Numbered from the stretch's first letter, positions 43,854-53,605 are shown. The stretch is DNA of 64,000 nucleotides from Azophilus sp026709365 (GCA_965200175.1 OZ241345.1:1240001-1304000), one strand, 5' to 3'. Notes: generated by a model not told the origin, from the letters alone. Made by a program: numbers and translations.

Positions 43854-44762
43854 ATGGTCAAGTTCTACGCTCTCATGTGCGTCCTCGGCACCGTCATGCC
43901 CTACAGCGCGCTGGTGGGCTGGAGCGTCAAGGATGGCGGTTGGGACGTCGCCGCGATGCTGGCCGAGATTGCGGGGTCACGAATGTCGCTGTTTGCTTGG
44001 GCGGACGTCCTCGTGTCGGCCGTCGTGCTAATCGCCTTCATTCGCCACGAAGGCCGGCGGGCGTCGGTTCCCGGTCTCTGGCTGCCCATCGCCGGCACCT
44101 GTGCCGTTGGCGTCTCGCTCGGTCTCCCCTTGTTCCTGCTGATGCGCGAGCGCGAACTGCTACGAGATGTTCAACCGCTGTCCGGCCGCGCAGCGGCTGG
44201 TGGCGAGGCCGGAGATCCTCGAAATCGTCGAACCATTGGTCGGCGAGGACTGCCACGTTGTCGCAAACACCTGCTGGCGCAATCCGGCGGGTGGGGAGCA
44301 CCGTCACGGTGGCCGCGGCTGGCACATCGACGGAGGCCCCCACGTGCCGCGTCCGCCGGGCACAGCGTGGCCGGACGAGATTCCCTATCCAGTTGCTGGG
44401 CCTGCACCCACCGGGCTTTTACGACGGTTGAACGTCGAATTGGCGTTCACGATGGAAGTCATGGTGGCCAGGGGCAGAATCGAACTGCCGACACGAGGAT
44501 TTTCAGTCCACTGCTCTACCGACTGAGCTACCTGGCCAAGCGATTGCCCTATGGCGGCGGGCGGCTATTAAAGCGGCCTGCCGAGATAGGGTCAAGGCGA
44601 ACCTTGGCCTTTGGGCCAAGGTTCGTTGGAGTTTCGCTGACGCGAAACTCTGCGCTAGTCGCTTGGGCCAGATTCCGAAATGTTTCTGAGCCGGCACAGG
44701 GGGGCTGTGATCGTGGTGGTGTGATTGTGGATCACTACTGGTATAGTCGCAGTCATAGCTAG
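43854..44762 (+). CDS. DUF2834-type small membrane protein with aberrant read-through C-terminus
   Basis: Residues 1-100 match DUF2834: MVKFYALMCVLGTVMPYSAL, RMSLFAWADVLVSAVVLIAF, LWLPIAGTCAVGVSLGLPLFLLMRERELL, three membrane segments. A normal family member stops about here. The frame instead runs on for about 200 residues through a truncated PhyH remnant, across the tRNA-Phe gene in antisense and through a family A repeat. This tail is not credible as protein and shows that the native stop was lost in a rearrangement near 44150. It starts 4 bases after the ferredoxin reductase stop. Confidence 0.55.
   Translation: MVKFYALMCVLGTVMPYSALVGWSVKDGGWDVAAMLAEIAGSRMSLFAWADVLVSAVVLIAFIRHEGRRASVPGLWLPIAGTCAVGVSLGLPLFLLMRERELLRDVQPLSGRAAAGGEAGDPRNRRTIGRRGLPRCRKHLLAQSGGWGAPSRWPRLAHRRRPPRAASAGHSVAGRDSLSSCWACTHRAFTTVERRIGVHDGSHGGQGQNRTADTRIFSPLLYRLSYLAKRLPYGGGRLLKRPAEIGSRRTLAFGPRFVGVSLTRNSALVAWARFRNVSEPAQGGCDRGGVIVDHYWYSRSHS
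44150..44430 (+). pseudogene. Phytanoyl-CoA dioxygenase (PhyH) fragment
   Basis: In a second frame the sequence reads MFNRCPAAQRLVARPEIL, VGEDCHVVANTCWRNPAGG, then GWHIDGGPHVPRPPGTAWPD and EIPYPV. This is the central part of a PhyH-family Fe(II)/2-oxoglutarate dioxygenase with the H-x-D iron motif (HIDGG). Start and end are missing, and an in-frame continuation decays directly before the tRNA-Phe gene. Confidence 0.75.
44462..44537 (-). tRNA. tRNA-Phe (GAA)
   Basis: On the minus strand a 76-base cloverleaf can be drawn: acceptor GGCCAGG/CCTGGCC with discriminator A, D-arm GCTCAGTCGGTAGAGC, anticodon loop CTGAAAA with anticodon GAA, T-arm with GTTCGATTC, and encoded CCA end. Its place beside yggX, mutY and asmA is conserved in relatives such as Pseudomonas. 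Confidence 0.97.
44598..44699. repeat. Family A composite repeat, copy A6 (most complete)
   Basis: All modules are present: hairpin GAACCTTGGCCTTTGGGCCAAGGTTC (14-bp stems with small loop), stem GGAGTTTCGCTGACGCGAAACTC, linker TGCGCTAGTCGCTTGGGCCA, and GATTCCGAAATGTTTCTGAG. It lies between tRNA-Phe and the toxin-antitoxin pair. Confidence 0.9.
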
Positions 44763-44784
44763 TAATCTAGGTTACAAAGTAGCT

Positions 44785-45033
44785 ATGAAAACGATACAGA
44801 TGACCGTGGAAGACGACCTGCTGGCACAGGTCGACGCTCGGGTCAAAATCCTCGGGCTCACCCGTTCGGCCTTTGCCAGGGACGCTTTTCGAGAGGCCTT
44901 GAGACGGCTCGATGAATTGGAACTCGAGCAGCGGCAGATCGCCGGTTACCGCAACACCCCTCCCAAACCCACGGAATTCGACATTCCGGAAACCGATCAT
45001 GCGTGGGGCGATAATCCTTGGAGCACCGCGTAG
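44785..45033 (+). CDS. CopG/MazE-type antitoxin
   Basis: The 82-residue product has a ribbon-helix-helix N-terminus (KTIQMTVEDDLLAQVDARVK, then RSAFARDAFREAL) for DNA binding and an acidic, proline-rich C-terminus for toxin binding (EFDIPETDHAWGDNPW). It overlaps the toxin start. Just upstream, imperfect inverted repeats (TAGCTAGTAATCTAGGTTAC) between 44756 and 44784 are likely autoregulatory operator sites. The pair is AT-richer than neighbours. Confidence 0.82.
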   Translation: MKTIQMTVEDDLLAQVDARVKILGLTRSAFARDAFREALRRLDELELEQRQIAGYRNTPPKPTEFDIPETDHAWGDNPWSTA

Positions 45034-45347
45034 TGCGTCGAGGTGAGGTTCGCTGGTACCGATTTGCGGCACCGGACAAGCGTCGGCCCGTCCTCATACT
45101 TACCCGCAACTCGATTATTTCCAGCTTGGGAGAGGTGACGGTTGCACCGATAACGACCAGCATTCGCGGAATCCCCAGCGAGGTGGCCCTGTCAGTTGAT
45201 GATGGTTTGCCACGCGATTGCGCTGTCAATTGCGATCACATTCAGACGATTCCAAAGCAGCGATTGGGCGCTAGCGTTGTGACCCTTGCCCCCGAGAAGA
45301 TGAGCAATGTGGCCACGGCGCTTCGATTTGCATTGGAACTGGGCTGA
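45033..45347 (+). CDS. MazF/PemK-type mRNA interferase toxin
   Basis: The product has the MazF signatures: RRGEVRWYRFAAPDKRRPVLIL, VTVAPITTSIRGIPSEV, CAVNCDHIQTIPKQRLG and the terminal helix. It cleaves mRNA at short sequences when the antitoxin is lost. The GTG at 45033 overlaps the antitoxin stop (TAGTG); a TTG at 45018 is the alternative. The pair is inserted between tRNA-Phe and yggX, two genes that are neighbours in relatives. Confidence 0.87.
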   Translation: MRRGEVRWYRFAAPDKRRPVLILTRNSIISSLGEVTVAPITTSIRGIPSEVALSVDDGLPRDCAVNCDHIQTIPKQRLGASVVTLAPEKMSNVATALRFALELG

Positions 45348-45389
45348 AGCCTCTAGCCCCCACCGAGCGCACCCGGCCACTAAGCGGCC

Positions 45390-45662
45390 TTAAGGTTCTG
45401 GCGGAAGATACCCCTCGATTTTGTCGATCGGCTCGTTGTCGAGGAACCTCTCCATCTGGGTCGCTAGGTACTGGCGCGCTTCGGGGTCGATCAGGCGCAG
45501 GTTCCGTTCGTTGATGAGCATGGTTTGCACGGCTTGCCATTCCTCCCAAGCCTTGCGTGACACCGTCTCGAAGATCAGTTCACCCTTTGCGCCGGGCAGC
45601 GGCGGCTGGGCGAGCCCTTCGAGTTCAGTTCGGTACTTTCGGCAGAAGACGGTGCGGGTCAT
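45390..45662 (-). CDS. yggX: Oxidative-damage protection / Fe(2+)-trafficking protein
   Basis: The 90-residue product matches YggX throughout: TRTVFCRKYRTELEGL, FETVSRKAWEEWQAVQTMLINE and the end YLATQMERFLDN. It protects Fe-S enzymes such as MutY from oxidation; the neighbouring mutY fits. Confidence 0.95.
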   Translation of the reverse strand: MTRTVFCRKYRTELEGLAQPPLPGAKGELIFETVSRKAWEEWQAVQTMLINERNLRLIDPEARQYLATQMERFLDNEPIDKIEGYLPPEP

Positions 45663-45751
45663 GGCTTTAATTTTGCGGATCGCGGGATCAGGTTGCCACC
45701 TCAGTTAGGTGTTGCGCCCGGCGACCGCTCACTCGTTGGTCTGAGGCGTCA

Positions 45752-46834
<1,083 letters not shown>

Positions 46835-46838
46835 CTGT

Positions 46839-48101
46839 CTAGGGCGGCTCCTCCGTAATGCTGCCGCCGAGCAGCCGCAGCACGGCCCGTGCCGCCTGCC
46901 GTTGCTTGGGTGGCAGCCTTTCTTCGATGATGGCATCCACCTTGCGCTGCATCTCGGTGCCGTCCTTGGCGGCTTCGGCCAAAAGTTGGCGGACCGCATC
47001 GTTGTCCAGTTCGCAACCCGGCTCAGCGAGCGTTCCTGCGCAGCGCAGCGGGATGGGGATGCCGGTCAGCAGCGGGTTGGCCTCGAAGGCCGCATCGTCC
47101 GCTCCCTCTTCGATGGCGACCTTGGCGGTGATGTCGAGGCGGTCCTCGGCAAACTGATATTCCCCTTCGGCCTTCAGAACCAAGTTGTCGAGCGCGATGC
47201 TCAAGCGCTGGGCGGCGCCGTCGATTGACCAAGTTCCGGCTAGGTTTTGATATTGCACCGGTCCGGGTGCCGCCTTCCCCGCGCCGCGGGCGAAGGGAGA
47301 AGCGGCTTTCTTGACCTGGTCCAGAAACGGCGCTCCAATCCGCCCGGGGCCGCCGTTCAGCCGGGATTCGCCGACGATGCTCGAAGCCAGTTCCAGGGCG
47401 CTGTTGCCCTGCGTTCGCCACTCGCCGGCGTAGTCGATCTCCGCATCCCATTGCACCGCTTCTCCGAGCCAAGGCTGAAGGTTCTGCGTCTGCAGGTGGT
47501 CGGCGTTGAAGCGGACCGTCCACTCGAGCGGATCAGCGCTTGCGTCCACTTCGAGGCGCGCTGCGGCCGTGCCGCCAAAGACACTGGGCGCGCGCAGGTT
47601 AAGGCTGGCGATGCCGTCCGCCACGTCGAATTCGGCGGTTAGATCCTCGAGGTCTGGGTTGGCGAAGTGCAGGCCAACCCCTTGGCAGCGGCCGCCGCCG
47701 TTGACTTGGCGAAGCGCTTGGACCGGAACGATCCCCGGCACATCGGCTTGGGGCGAGGCGGATGTGTTGTGCCGTCGCGTGAGTTCAAGATCGCAGCGGC
47801 CTTCCGCACCTTGCGTTTTGAATTGCAAGCCTTGCACCGAATGGCGGTCGAGAATGGGGTTGTAGCGCCACTCATCGACCTGCCACCCGCCGTCGTCCGC
47901 CCGCACAAGCGTCGCCGTGACGGCTGGCGCCGGAAGCAGCCGCCAACCAAGATCACCACCGATTTCGATGTCGAGCCCCGCCTGTTCGGCGATCAAGGCT
48001 TCGACCTGGGGCCGGAAGCGATTCAGATCGGCCAGCAGCCACGCACCCGCAGCCAAGACCAACAGCAGGATGATGCCGATGCCGAGCGCAGCCTTGCGCA
48101 T
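46839..48101 (-). CDS. AsmA family protein
   Basis: The 420-residue product has an N-terminal membrane anchor and the AsmA start (LLADLNRFRPQVEALIAEQAGLDIEIGGDLGWRLLPAPAV), followed by beta-rich repeats. AsmA-like proteins bridge inner and outer membranes and are thought to carry phospholipid. At 420 residues it is shorter than E. coli AsmA (617). The C-terminal segment ends with a basic amphipathic helix. It is directly upstream of mutY. Confidence 0.85.
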   Translation of the reverse strand: MRKAALGIGIILLLVLAAGAWLLADLNRFRPQVEALIAEQAGLDIEIGGDLGWRLLPAPAVTATLVRADDGGWQVDEWRYNPILDRHSVQGLQFKTQGAEGRCDLELTRRHNTSASPQADVPGIVPVQALRQVNGGGRCQGVGLHFANPDLEDLTAEFDVADGIASLNLRAPSVFGGTAAARLEVDASADPLEWTVRFNADHLQTQNLQPWLGEAVQWDAEIDYAGEWRTQGNSALELASSIVGESRLNGGPGRIGAPFLDQVKKAASPFARGAGKAAPGPVQYQNLAGTWSIDGAAQRLSIALDNLVLKAEGEYQFAEDRLDITAKVAIEEGADDAAFEANPLLTGIPIPLRCAGTLAEPGCELDNDAVRQLLAEAAKDGTEMQRKVDAIIEERLPPKQRQAARAVLRLLGGSITEEPP

Positions 48102-48203
48102 GGGTGGGGGTCTCCCGGTTGGGTTGAGTCAATTATAGGAGATTGGCTTGGCTCGGGGTTTGCGCCATTGGGTTAAGCTTGGACGTTCAGATGGATTCAT
48201 GGG

Positions 48204-48608
48204 GTGCGGAACTTGAGCGTTGGCGCTTGGGACCCAGCCGAGCAGATTGTGGAACTGAGCGAATCAGTGCTCGCCGAACTGCTTGCTGCTGCGGATTGCC
48301 TAGACGAGGAGAGCTTCGGCCTGTCGGTGGCGCAAGTCAGCCGCTTGGCGGCGACGGTTCGCCTCCGACCCGAGGCTTGGCAGACAGCGGCGGCGCTGGA
48401 CGATCAGCAGGTGATTCGGCTGGTGCGTCTCTACACGTTGGCGGAGGAGCGATTCCCGGAGTGGAAGGCCGGCTCGGCCTCGCCGGTGATTGCACTTTGC
48501 CGCCTGCTCCGCCGCCGTGGCGCCTGGCCTGCCGACTTGACGGCTTGGATCAAGGCGCACAGCGACAACAAGTTCCTGCCCTACGGCAGCTTGGCCGACC
48601 GTCTGTAG
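48204..48608 (+). CDS. Conserved hypothetical protein
   Basis: The 134-residue product is all helical and soluble, with VRLYTLAEERFPEWKAGSAS, PVIALCRLLRRRG and the end SDNKFLPYGSLADRL. I recall similar proteins of unknown function in other gammaproteobacteria. GTG start; a nearby TTG is possible. Divergent from asmA. Confidence 0.65.
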   Translation: MRNLSVGAWDPAEQIVELSESVLAELLAAADCLDEESFGLSVAQVSRLAATVRLRPEAWQTAAALDDQQVIRLVRLYTLAEERFPEWKAGSASPVIALCRLLRRRGAWPADLTAWIKAHSDNKFLPYGSLADRL

Positions 48609-48646
48609 CCCTTTTGCATGCTTCAAGCCCCCTCGAACTGTGCGGA

Positions 48647-48730
48647 GCCCTCAGCCGGGGAGCGCGAGGGGCTTGCCCCTCGCATGAGGAAAGCCTCAGC
48701 CGGGGAGCGCGAGGGGCTTGCCCCTCGCAT
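48647..48730. repeat. Family B repeat cluster at the LysR 3' end
   Basis: Two units (CAGCCGGGGAGCGCGAGGGG then CTTGCCCCTCGCATGA). The LysR stop at 48696 lies inside the cluster, so the regulator's last residues (RGKPLALPG) are repeat-encoded. Confidence 0.93.
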
Positions 48731-49598
48731 GACGTTGGCAGACGGCGATGAAGCGCTTGGCCCCTTCCGACAGGGCCTTGTGCTGGTTGTAGCAGAGGCC
48801 GACCTGGCGGGGCAGACCGGAGATTTCCAGCCCTTCGATGAGATGGAAGCCGCTGAGCGCTTGATGCAGCCGGTCTGACAGGTAAAGTACGCCTTGGCCC
48901 GACTCGGCCAACGACAGCCGCAGCTCCAAGTCGCTGATTTCCCAAACGCTGGCCACTCGATTGCGGATGCGGTCCCGTCCAGGGCGCTTAGTGGCCTCAT
49001 CGAGGTAGCTGGTCAGGAGCGTGGTGCGCGCCAATTCCCCGGACGGGTCGCTGCGGAAGGCATGGAAGCGCGGATGGCTTTCATGCACGGCCAGCAGGCG
49101 CTCCTCGGCGGTCAGCGGCAGCAGCCGGAAGTGGCCCGGCATCTGCGTCTGGAAGGGGCCGAGGCCGAGTTCCCAACGGCCTTCATCGACCCCGTAAACG
49201 ATCTCCCGGCCCGGCGCCACGTCGAGCTTCAGGCGGGTGAGGGGATTGCGCTGGCAGAATTCCAGCAGCAGGGGCTTGCCAAGGAAGCGCTTGAACAGGC
49301 TGTTCATCGCCAATGAAAGCGTGGACAGCGCGCCGCTGCGGATCCTGGCCAAGTCCTCAAGTGCGCTGCGCTCCTCCTGGATGACCGTGCGCGTGAAGCT
49401 GAACAGGCGCTTGCCGGCCTCGGTCAGGTTCAGCTTGCCGCGCCGCTCGACCAACACGGCATCGAGCTTGTGCTCCAAGTTGGCGATGGTTTGGCTAACC
49501 GCGGATTGGGAGACGTTCAGCCGCTCGGCGGCACGGCTGAAGGTGCCTTCCTCCACCACAGCGCTGAACACGCGAATCTCATGGCGTTCGATTTGCAT
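48696..49598 (-). CDS. LysR-family transcriptional regulator
   Basis: The 300-residue product has the winged helix-turn-helix start (IRVFSAVVEEGTFSRAAERLNVSQSAVSQTIANLE) and a substrate-binding domain of about 210 residues. It is divergent from the citrate synthase gene over 164 bases and is therefore a candidate regulator of it. The C-terminus is formed by a family B repeat and probably differs from relatives. Inducer unknown. Confidence 0.9.
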   Translation of the reverse strand: MQIERHEIRVFSAVVEEGTFSRAAERLNVSQSAVSQTIANLEHKLDAVLVERRGKLNLTEAGKRLFSFTRTVIQEERSALEDLARIRSGALSTLSLAMNSLFKRFLGKPLLLEFCQRNPLTRLKLDVAPGREIVYGVDEGRWELGLGPFQTQMPGHFRLLPLTAEERLLAVHESHPRFHAFRSDPSGELARTTLLTSYLDEATKRPGRDRIRNRVASVWEISDLELRLSLAESGQGVLYLSDRLHQALSGFHLIEGLEISGLPRQVGLCYNQHKALSEGAKRFIAVCQRHARGKPLALPG

Positions 49599-49762
49599 CA
49601 GAACAGCGTAACAGGTTGCCTCCAGCAGTGGGTGGAGGCGGCGCTTATGAAACCTTCACTGGGGCTGATGATGAGCGGGACTTATCTGGCGGCAAGCCGA
49701 GTGGCGTGGGTGTGGCGTCCAAGGTCCGCTACCTTGACGGCAAATGGTCAAGGCAGGTTGCG

Positions 49763-50842
49763 ATGATTGAAGTGGATAAGGGACTGGCCGATGTGGTTGT
49801 CGGCGAAACCGCGATTTCGCTGGTGGACGGAGCCAACGGGGCGCTCTACTACCGGGGGTGCGACGTCGATGAATTGGTGGACTGGCCCTTTGCCGAGGTG
49901 GCCGCTTGGGTGTTGACCGGGCGGCGCGGCATGGGCCATGAACTTGAGGCGGAGCTGACTGCCTCGGCGGCGCTCTCGGCCCGCGAAGCGGGCCTGGTGC
50001 TTGGCCTGCCGCGGACCACGCATCCGATGCTGGCGCTGCAATGCGCGGCAGTCGGGCTGGATGACAGCGAGCGCTTCGCAGACTATGGCGAAGCCGCTCC
50101 GGGGCTTGCCGTTGCGGCCAAGCTGCCGACGCTCATCGCCACTCATCTGGCTGGAGCCATGCTGCCGCCAAACGATGAAGCCAACGGCATCGACCGTTTC
50201 CTGGCGCAGATCGACGCGCCGGGCGGTGCGGCGGCCCGGCGCGCCTTCGAGACCATGCAGATCCTGCAGATCGAGCACGGCTTCAACGCCAGCACCTACG
50301 CCGCCCGCGTCATCGCCAGCACCTTGGCGCCGGTCCAGAGCGTGATCGCCGGCGCCATCGGCACCCTGCACGGACGGCTTCACGGCGGTGCCGACCAAGC
50401 CGCCCTGGAAGCGGCGGACCGGGTAGGCAGCCCTGACCAGGCAGCGCAGTTCGTGGACGCCTGCATCGCCCGCAAGCAGCGGGTGATGGGCATGGGCCAC
50501 CGCGAGTACCGCACGCTCGATCCCCGCGCCAAGCACGCTCGGCGCTGGGCACAGGCGCTCACCCAAGGCACCGAGCACGAAGCCACGTTTGAGACCCTCG
50601 CCGCCATTGAGCGGCGCTTCAATGAGCGCATGGCGGAGCGGGGCAAGGCGATGCACGCCAACATCGAGTTCTACAAGGGCTTGATCTATCGCGCATTGGG
50701 CCTGCCCGCCCGCTACTTCACGGCCTGCTTTGCCATGGCCCGGGTGTTCGGCTACCTTGCCCACTTCATGGAAAGCCGCCAGGACAACCGCCTGATCCGG
50801 CCAGCAGTTCGCTACGTTGGCCCCACCGTTGCCGTCGGGTAA
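49763..50842 (+). CDS. Citrate synthase family protein (citrate or 2-methylcitrate synthase)
   Basis: The 359-residue product has citrate-synthase landmarks: LYYRGCDVDELVDWPFAEVA, LQIEHGFNASTYAARVIAST, GTLHGRLHGGADQAA (catalytic histidine), GMGHREYRTLDPRA (second histidine) and the aspartate-bearing IEFYKG end. At this length it is of the short bacterial/methylcitrate type and lacks the E. coli NADH-binding domain. The substrate (acetyl- or propionyl-CoA) cannot be decided; no prp genes are adjacent. The ATG at 49763 is chosen over the upstream open frame. Confidence 0.88.
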   Translation: MIEVDKGLADVVVGETAISLVDGANGALYYRGCDVDELVDWPFAEVAAWVLTGRRGMGHELEAELTASAALSAREAGLVLGLPRTTHPMLALQCAAVGLDDSERFADYGEAAPGLAVAAKLPTLIATHLAGAMLPPNDEANGIDRFLAQIDAPGGAAARRAFETMQILQIEHGFNASTYAARVIASTLAPVQSVIAGAIGTLHGRLHGGADQAALEAADRVGSPDQAAQFVDACIARKQRVMGMGHREYRTLDPRAKHARRWAQALTQGTEHEATFETLAAIERRFNERMAERGKAMHANIEFYKGLIYRALGLPARYFTACFAMARVFGYLAHFMESRQDNRLIRPAVRYVGPTVAVG

Positions 50843-50880
50843 TCTGAACCGACATTCATGGGCATCCGGATTCCCTTCCA

Positions 50881-51915
50881 GTGACGATCGCGTCTACGCC
50901 TCAGCTCGAAGCGCTTGCGCCAGCTTCGGCCGGTCCTTGGCCGGCTGATGCGTGGCGGCGTGAACTGGCTCGTGCGGTGACTGCTGTTGGGGAACTGCTG
51001 GATCTCGTGGGGCTGTCAACGGAGCAGGTCGATGCCACCCAGGAGACTGGCTTTGCGCTGCGGGTGCCGCGGCCCTACATCGCCCGCATGCGTCGCGGCG
51101 ACCCCGATGATCCGCTGCTGCGGCAAGTGCTGCCCACCGTCCAGGAATCGCAAAGCGTGGCGGGTTACGGGATGGATCCGTTGCGCGAGTCCGCTGCCGT
51201 CGTCGATTCGGGGCTGCTGCACAAGTACGCAGGCCGCGTGCTGTTGATTGCCGCCGGCACCTGCGCCGTAAACTGCCGCTATTGCTTCCGCCGCCACTTT
51301 CCTTACGCAGAGCATCGCCAAGGCTCGGACTTTCCCGCCTTGGATGCGGTTCGCCGCGATGCCACCATCAAGGAGGTGATTCTCTCTGGTGGCGATCCGT
51401 TGATGCTTAGGGACGCGCACTTTGCCACTTTAGTCCGGCGCATCGCCGACATCGATCACGTGCGCCGCATCCGCGTCCACACCCGTCTGCCGGTGGTCAT
51501 TCCGCAGCGGGTGACGGCGGCGCTGATCGACGTCTTGGCCAGCCTTCCCCAACAGGTGGTCATTGTCCTGCACTTCAACCACGGCAACGAGATCGACGGC
51601 GACTGCATTCGTGCGCTCGGTGCGCTTGGCCGCTTCACGTTGCTCAACCAAAGCGTGCTGCTGCGTGGCGTCAATGATGACGTGAACGTGCTGGTCGAAC
51701 TGTCCGAGCGCCTGTTCGCCGCCGGCGTGCTTCCCTACTACCTGCACATGCCCGACGCGGTGGCAGGCACTGCCCACTTCGATGTGAGCGAAGCCGAGGC
51801 CAAGGCCCTGCATCGCCGGATGGCTGCCCGCCTGCCTGGTTACCTGACCCCTAAGCTGGTGCGCGAGACGCCGGGTTTGGACGCGAAGGAGGAAGTGGCG
51901 TTAGACCGGTATTGA
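50881..51915 (+). CDS. epmB: EF-P lysine 2,3-aminomutase EpmB
   Basis: EpmB makes (R)-beta-lysine, which EpmA attaches to elongation factor P. The 344-residue product is a radical-SAM enzyme with CAVNCRYCFRRHFPY (C-x3-C-x2-C), HTRLPVVIPQRVTAAL and the PLP lysine region at the C-terminus (TPKLVRE). GTG start. No efp or epmA in the window. Confidence 0.92.
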   Translation: MTIASTPQLEALAPASAGPWPADAWRRELARAVTAVGELLDLVGLSTEQVDATQETGFALRVPRPYIARMRRGDPDDPLLRQVLPTVQESQSVAGYGMDPLRESAAVVDSGLLHKYAGRVLLIAAGTCAVNCRYCFRRHFPYAEHRQGSDFPALDAVRRDATIKEVILSGGDPLMLRDAHFATLVRRIADIDHVRRIRVHTRLPVVIPQRVTAALIDVLASLPQQVVIVLHFNHGNEIDGDCIRALGALGRFTLLNQSVLLRGVNDDVNVLVELSERLFAAGVLPYYLHMPDAVAGTAHFDVSEAEAKALHRRMAARLPGYLTPKLVRETPGLDAKEEVALDRY

Positions 51916-51917
51916 AG

Positions 51918-52283
51918 TCACTCGGGGGTTAGTAGGAGCCGATGCCCCTCGTTTGTGCGCTCGAAGCCACGGTGGGCGAACAGTTGGGAGCGCGTCGGCG
52001 GCGCGCTGACTTCCCGCGCTCCCTTGGATTCGCAGATGCCGATGGCGTGGCCGAGCAGCCAGCGGCCCAACCCTTGGCGGCGATGGCCTTCGGCCACCAC
52101 CAAGGCCGTGATGCGGTAGTGCAGGGCGCTGAGACGGTCCACGGCGTAAACGCCGATGACCTCGCCGTCGCTCTTGGCGACCCGCACTAGGTTGAGGTCT
52201 GGTGCGGCGAAGCCATCGGGGAGCAGCGAACAAGGCACCTCGTCGGAGTAAGGCCGGTAGATGGGGACTTTGCGTGGATCCAT
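51918..52283 (-). CDS. GNAT family N-acetyltransferase
   Basis: The 121-residue product has the acetyl-CoA binding motif VVAEGHRRQGLGRWLLGHAI and the beta-bulge region (ITALVV). The start MDPRKVPIYRP at 52283 is preferred over a longer frame. Substrate unknown. It is convergent with epmB, with a 2-base gap. Confidence 0.8.
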   Translation of the reverse strand: MDPRKVPIYRPYSDEVPCSLLPDGFAAPDLNLVRVAKSDGEVIGVYAVDRLSALHYRITALVVAEGHRRQGLGRWLLGHAIGICESKGAREVSAPPTRSQLFAHRGFERTNEGHRLLLTPE

Positions 52284-52291
52284 GACCGGCG

Positions 52292-52729
52292 TTAAGCCCA
52301 AAATCGCCACCAAGCGCGCCGTCCCTTGCGGCCTCGCCCCCGGCCCGGCTTCTGGCCGTAGTATTTCGCGGTGAGCATCTTGGCCACTTGGTCGTAGTGG
52401 GGCCAATCGTCGGTCATGGCGTAGGGGTCGCCACCGGTCAGCGAACGCAAATCGTCCAAGTAGTTCGGGTAATAGGCTTTGGTGAATCGTCGTCCTGCAT
52501 CATTGAGATCGTTGCTGTCGAGGGCGCCACCGCATGCTGCCACCAATAGCTCACTGCCGCGCAGTTCGCGCACCCGGAGCCGCAGCAGGGCCTGCTCGGC
52601 GCGTTCGCGCAGTGACCCGCTGACCAAGTGCAGATTGACGCACCAAGCCAGGTACATGCCCATCGGCACCGCCGCCTTTTCAATGCCTCCGGCGGCAGGC
52701 AGGTGGCGGTCGAGGTGATCGACGATCAA
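52292..52729 (-). CDS. Conserved hypothetical protein
   Basis: The 145-residue product is not recognised. It has PMGMYLAWCVNLHLVS, YPNYLDDLRSL, DDWPHYDQVAKMLTAKYYG and a strongly basic tail. It lies between the GNAT and TauD-like genes with 8- and 7-base gaps, so the three genes 53564-51918 form an operon. The start is a TTG at 52729. Confidence 0.6.
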   Translation of the reverse strand: MIVDHLDRHLPAAGGIEKAAVPMGMYLAWCVNLHLVSGSLRERAEQALLRLRVRELRGSELLVAACGGALDSNDLNDAGRRFTKAYYPNYLDDLRSLTGGDPYAMTDDWPHYDQVAKMLTAKYYGQKPGRGRGRKGRRAWWRFWA

Positions 52730-52736
52730 GGCGGCC

Positions 52737-53564
52737 TCATCGCGGCCGTTCGCCGGCGAGGGTCACCCGGTGGTGCTTGCGGTGTTGGGGAAAGTAGTCA
52801 TTGATCGGCCGGTGCAGCGCGGATCGGTTGTCCCACATGACCAGCGTGAACGGCGCCCAGTTAAGGCGCACCGTGAATTCGTCGGTGGCCAGATGGTCGA
52901 ACAGAAGGGTAAGCACCTGCCGGCTTTCGGCGGCGGTCATTTCCATGATGCGAGTGGTGAACAGCGAGTTGACGTAGATGGCCTTGCGGCCCGTTTCCGG
53001 GTGCGTTCGGATCACCGGATGGCGCACCGGCGGGTTGGCGGCGATGGCCGGCGCGAGCCGTTCCGCACCGCCCGGCTCGGCCAGGCTTTCGCGGAAGCCG
53101 TGGCGGAAATCGTGCTCGGCGCTCAATCCCTCGAGCAGCTTCTTGAAGGGCGCGGACAGGGCGTCATAGGCGGCGGTGGCGCTTGCCCACAGCGTATCGC
53201 CGCCGTACTCGGGGATGACCTGGCCGTGCAGCAGGGTGAAGGAGGGCGGCGTGGCGCTGAAGGTCATGTCGGAGTGCCACTTCTCGATCTTCGATGGGGT
53301 CTCGGGTGTGCTTTCCAGAATATGCACGTCGTCCGTGCCGGGCGCAGCCGGATAGGCCGGATGGTGCAAGGCCGTGCCGAAGCGGCGCGCCAAGGCTTGG
53401 AATTGCGGGGCGCTTAGCGGTTGGCCGCGCAGGAAGAGCACTTCGTGCTCAAGCAGCAGCTCGCGCAGTTCGCGGCCCAGGTCTCCGTCCTCGGCGAGCG
53501 CTTCCGGCGACGGACCGCTGACGTAGGCGCCGATGGCCGCTGCGGCCTTTTTCACTGTAACCAC
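52737..53564 (-). CDS. TauD/TfdA-family Fe(II)/2-oxoglutarate dioxygenase
   Basis: The 275-residue product has the TauD landmarks: EVLFLRGQPLSAPQFQALARRFG, the iron motif H-x-D in WHSDMTF, YGGDTLWAS, and the distal histidine and arginine in MWDNRSALHRPINDY and HHRVTLAGERP. The family hydroxylates sulfonates, herbicides or small acids; substrate unknown. GTG start. First gene of an operon with two downstream genes; divergent from the aldolase gene over 41 bases. Confidence 0.9.
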   Translation of the reverse strand: MVTVKKAAAAIGAYVSGPSPEALAEDGDLGRELRELLLEHEVLFLRGQPLSAPQFQALARRFGTALHHPAYPAAPGTDDVHILESTPETPSKIEKWHSDMTFSATPPSFTLLHGQVIPEYGGDTLWASATAAYDALSAPFKKLLEGLSAEHDFRHGFRESLAEPGGAERLAPAIAANPPVRHPVIRTHPETGRKAIYVNSLFTTRIMEMTAAESRQVLTLLFDHLATDEFTVRLNWAPFTLVMWDNRSALHRPINDYFPQHRKHHRVTLAGERPR

Positions 53565-53605
53565 GGCGTTAGAATGGGTAGTTGATGACTTGGAAATTTT
53601 AGCGC

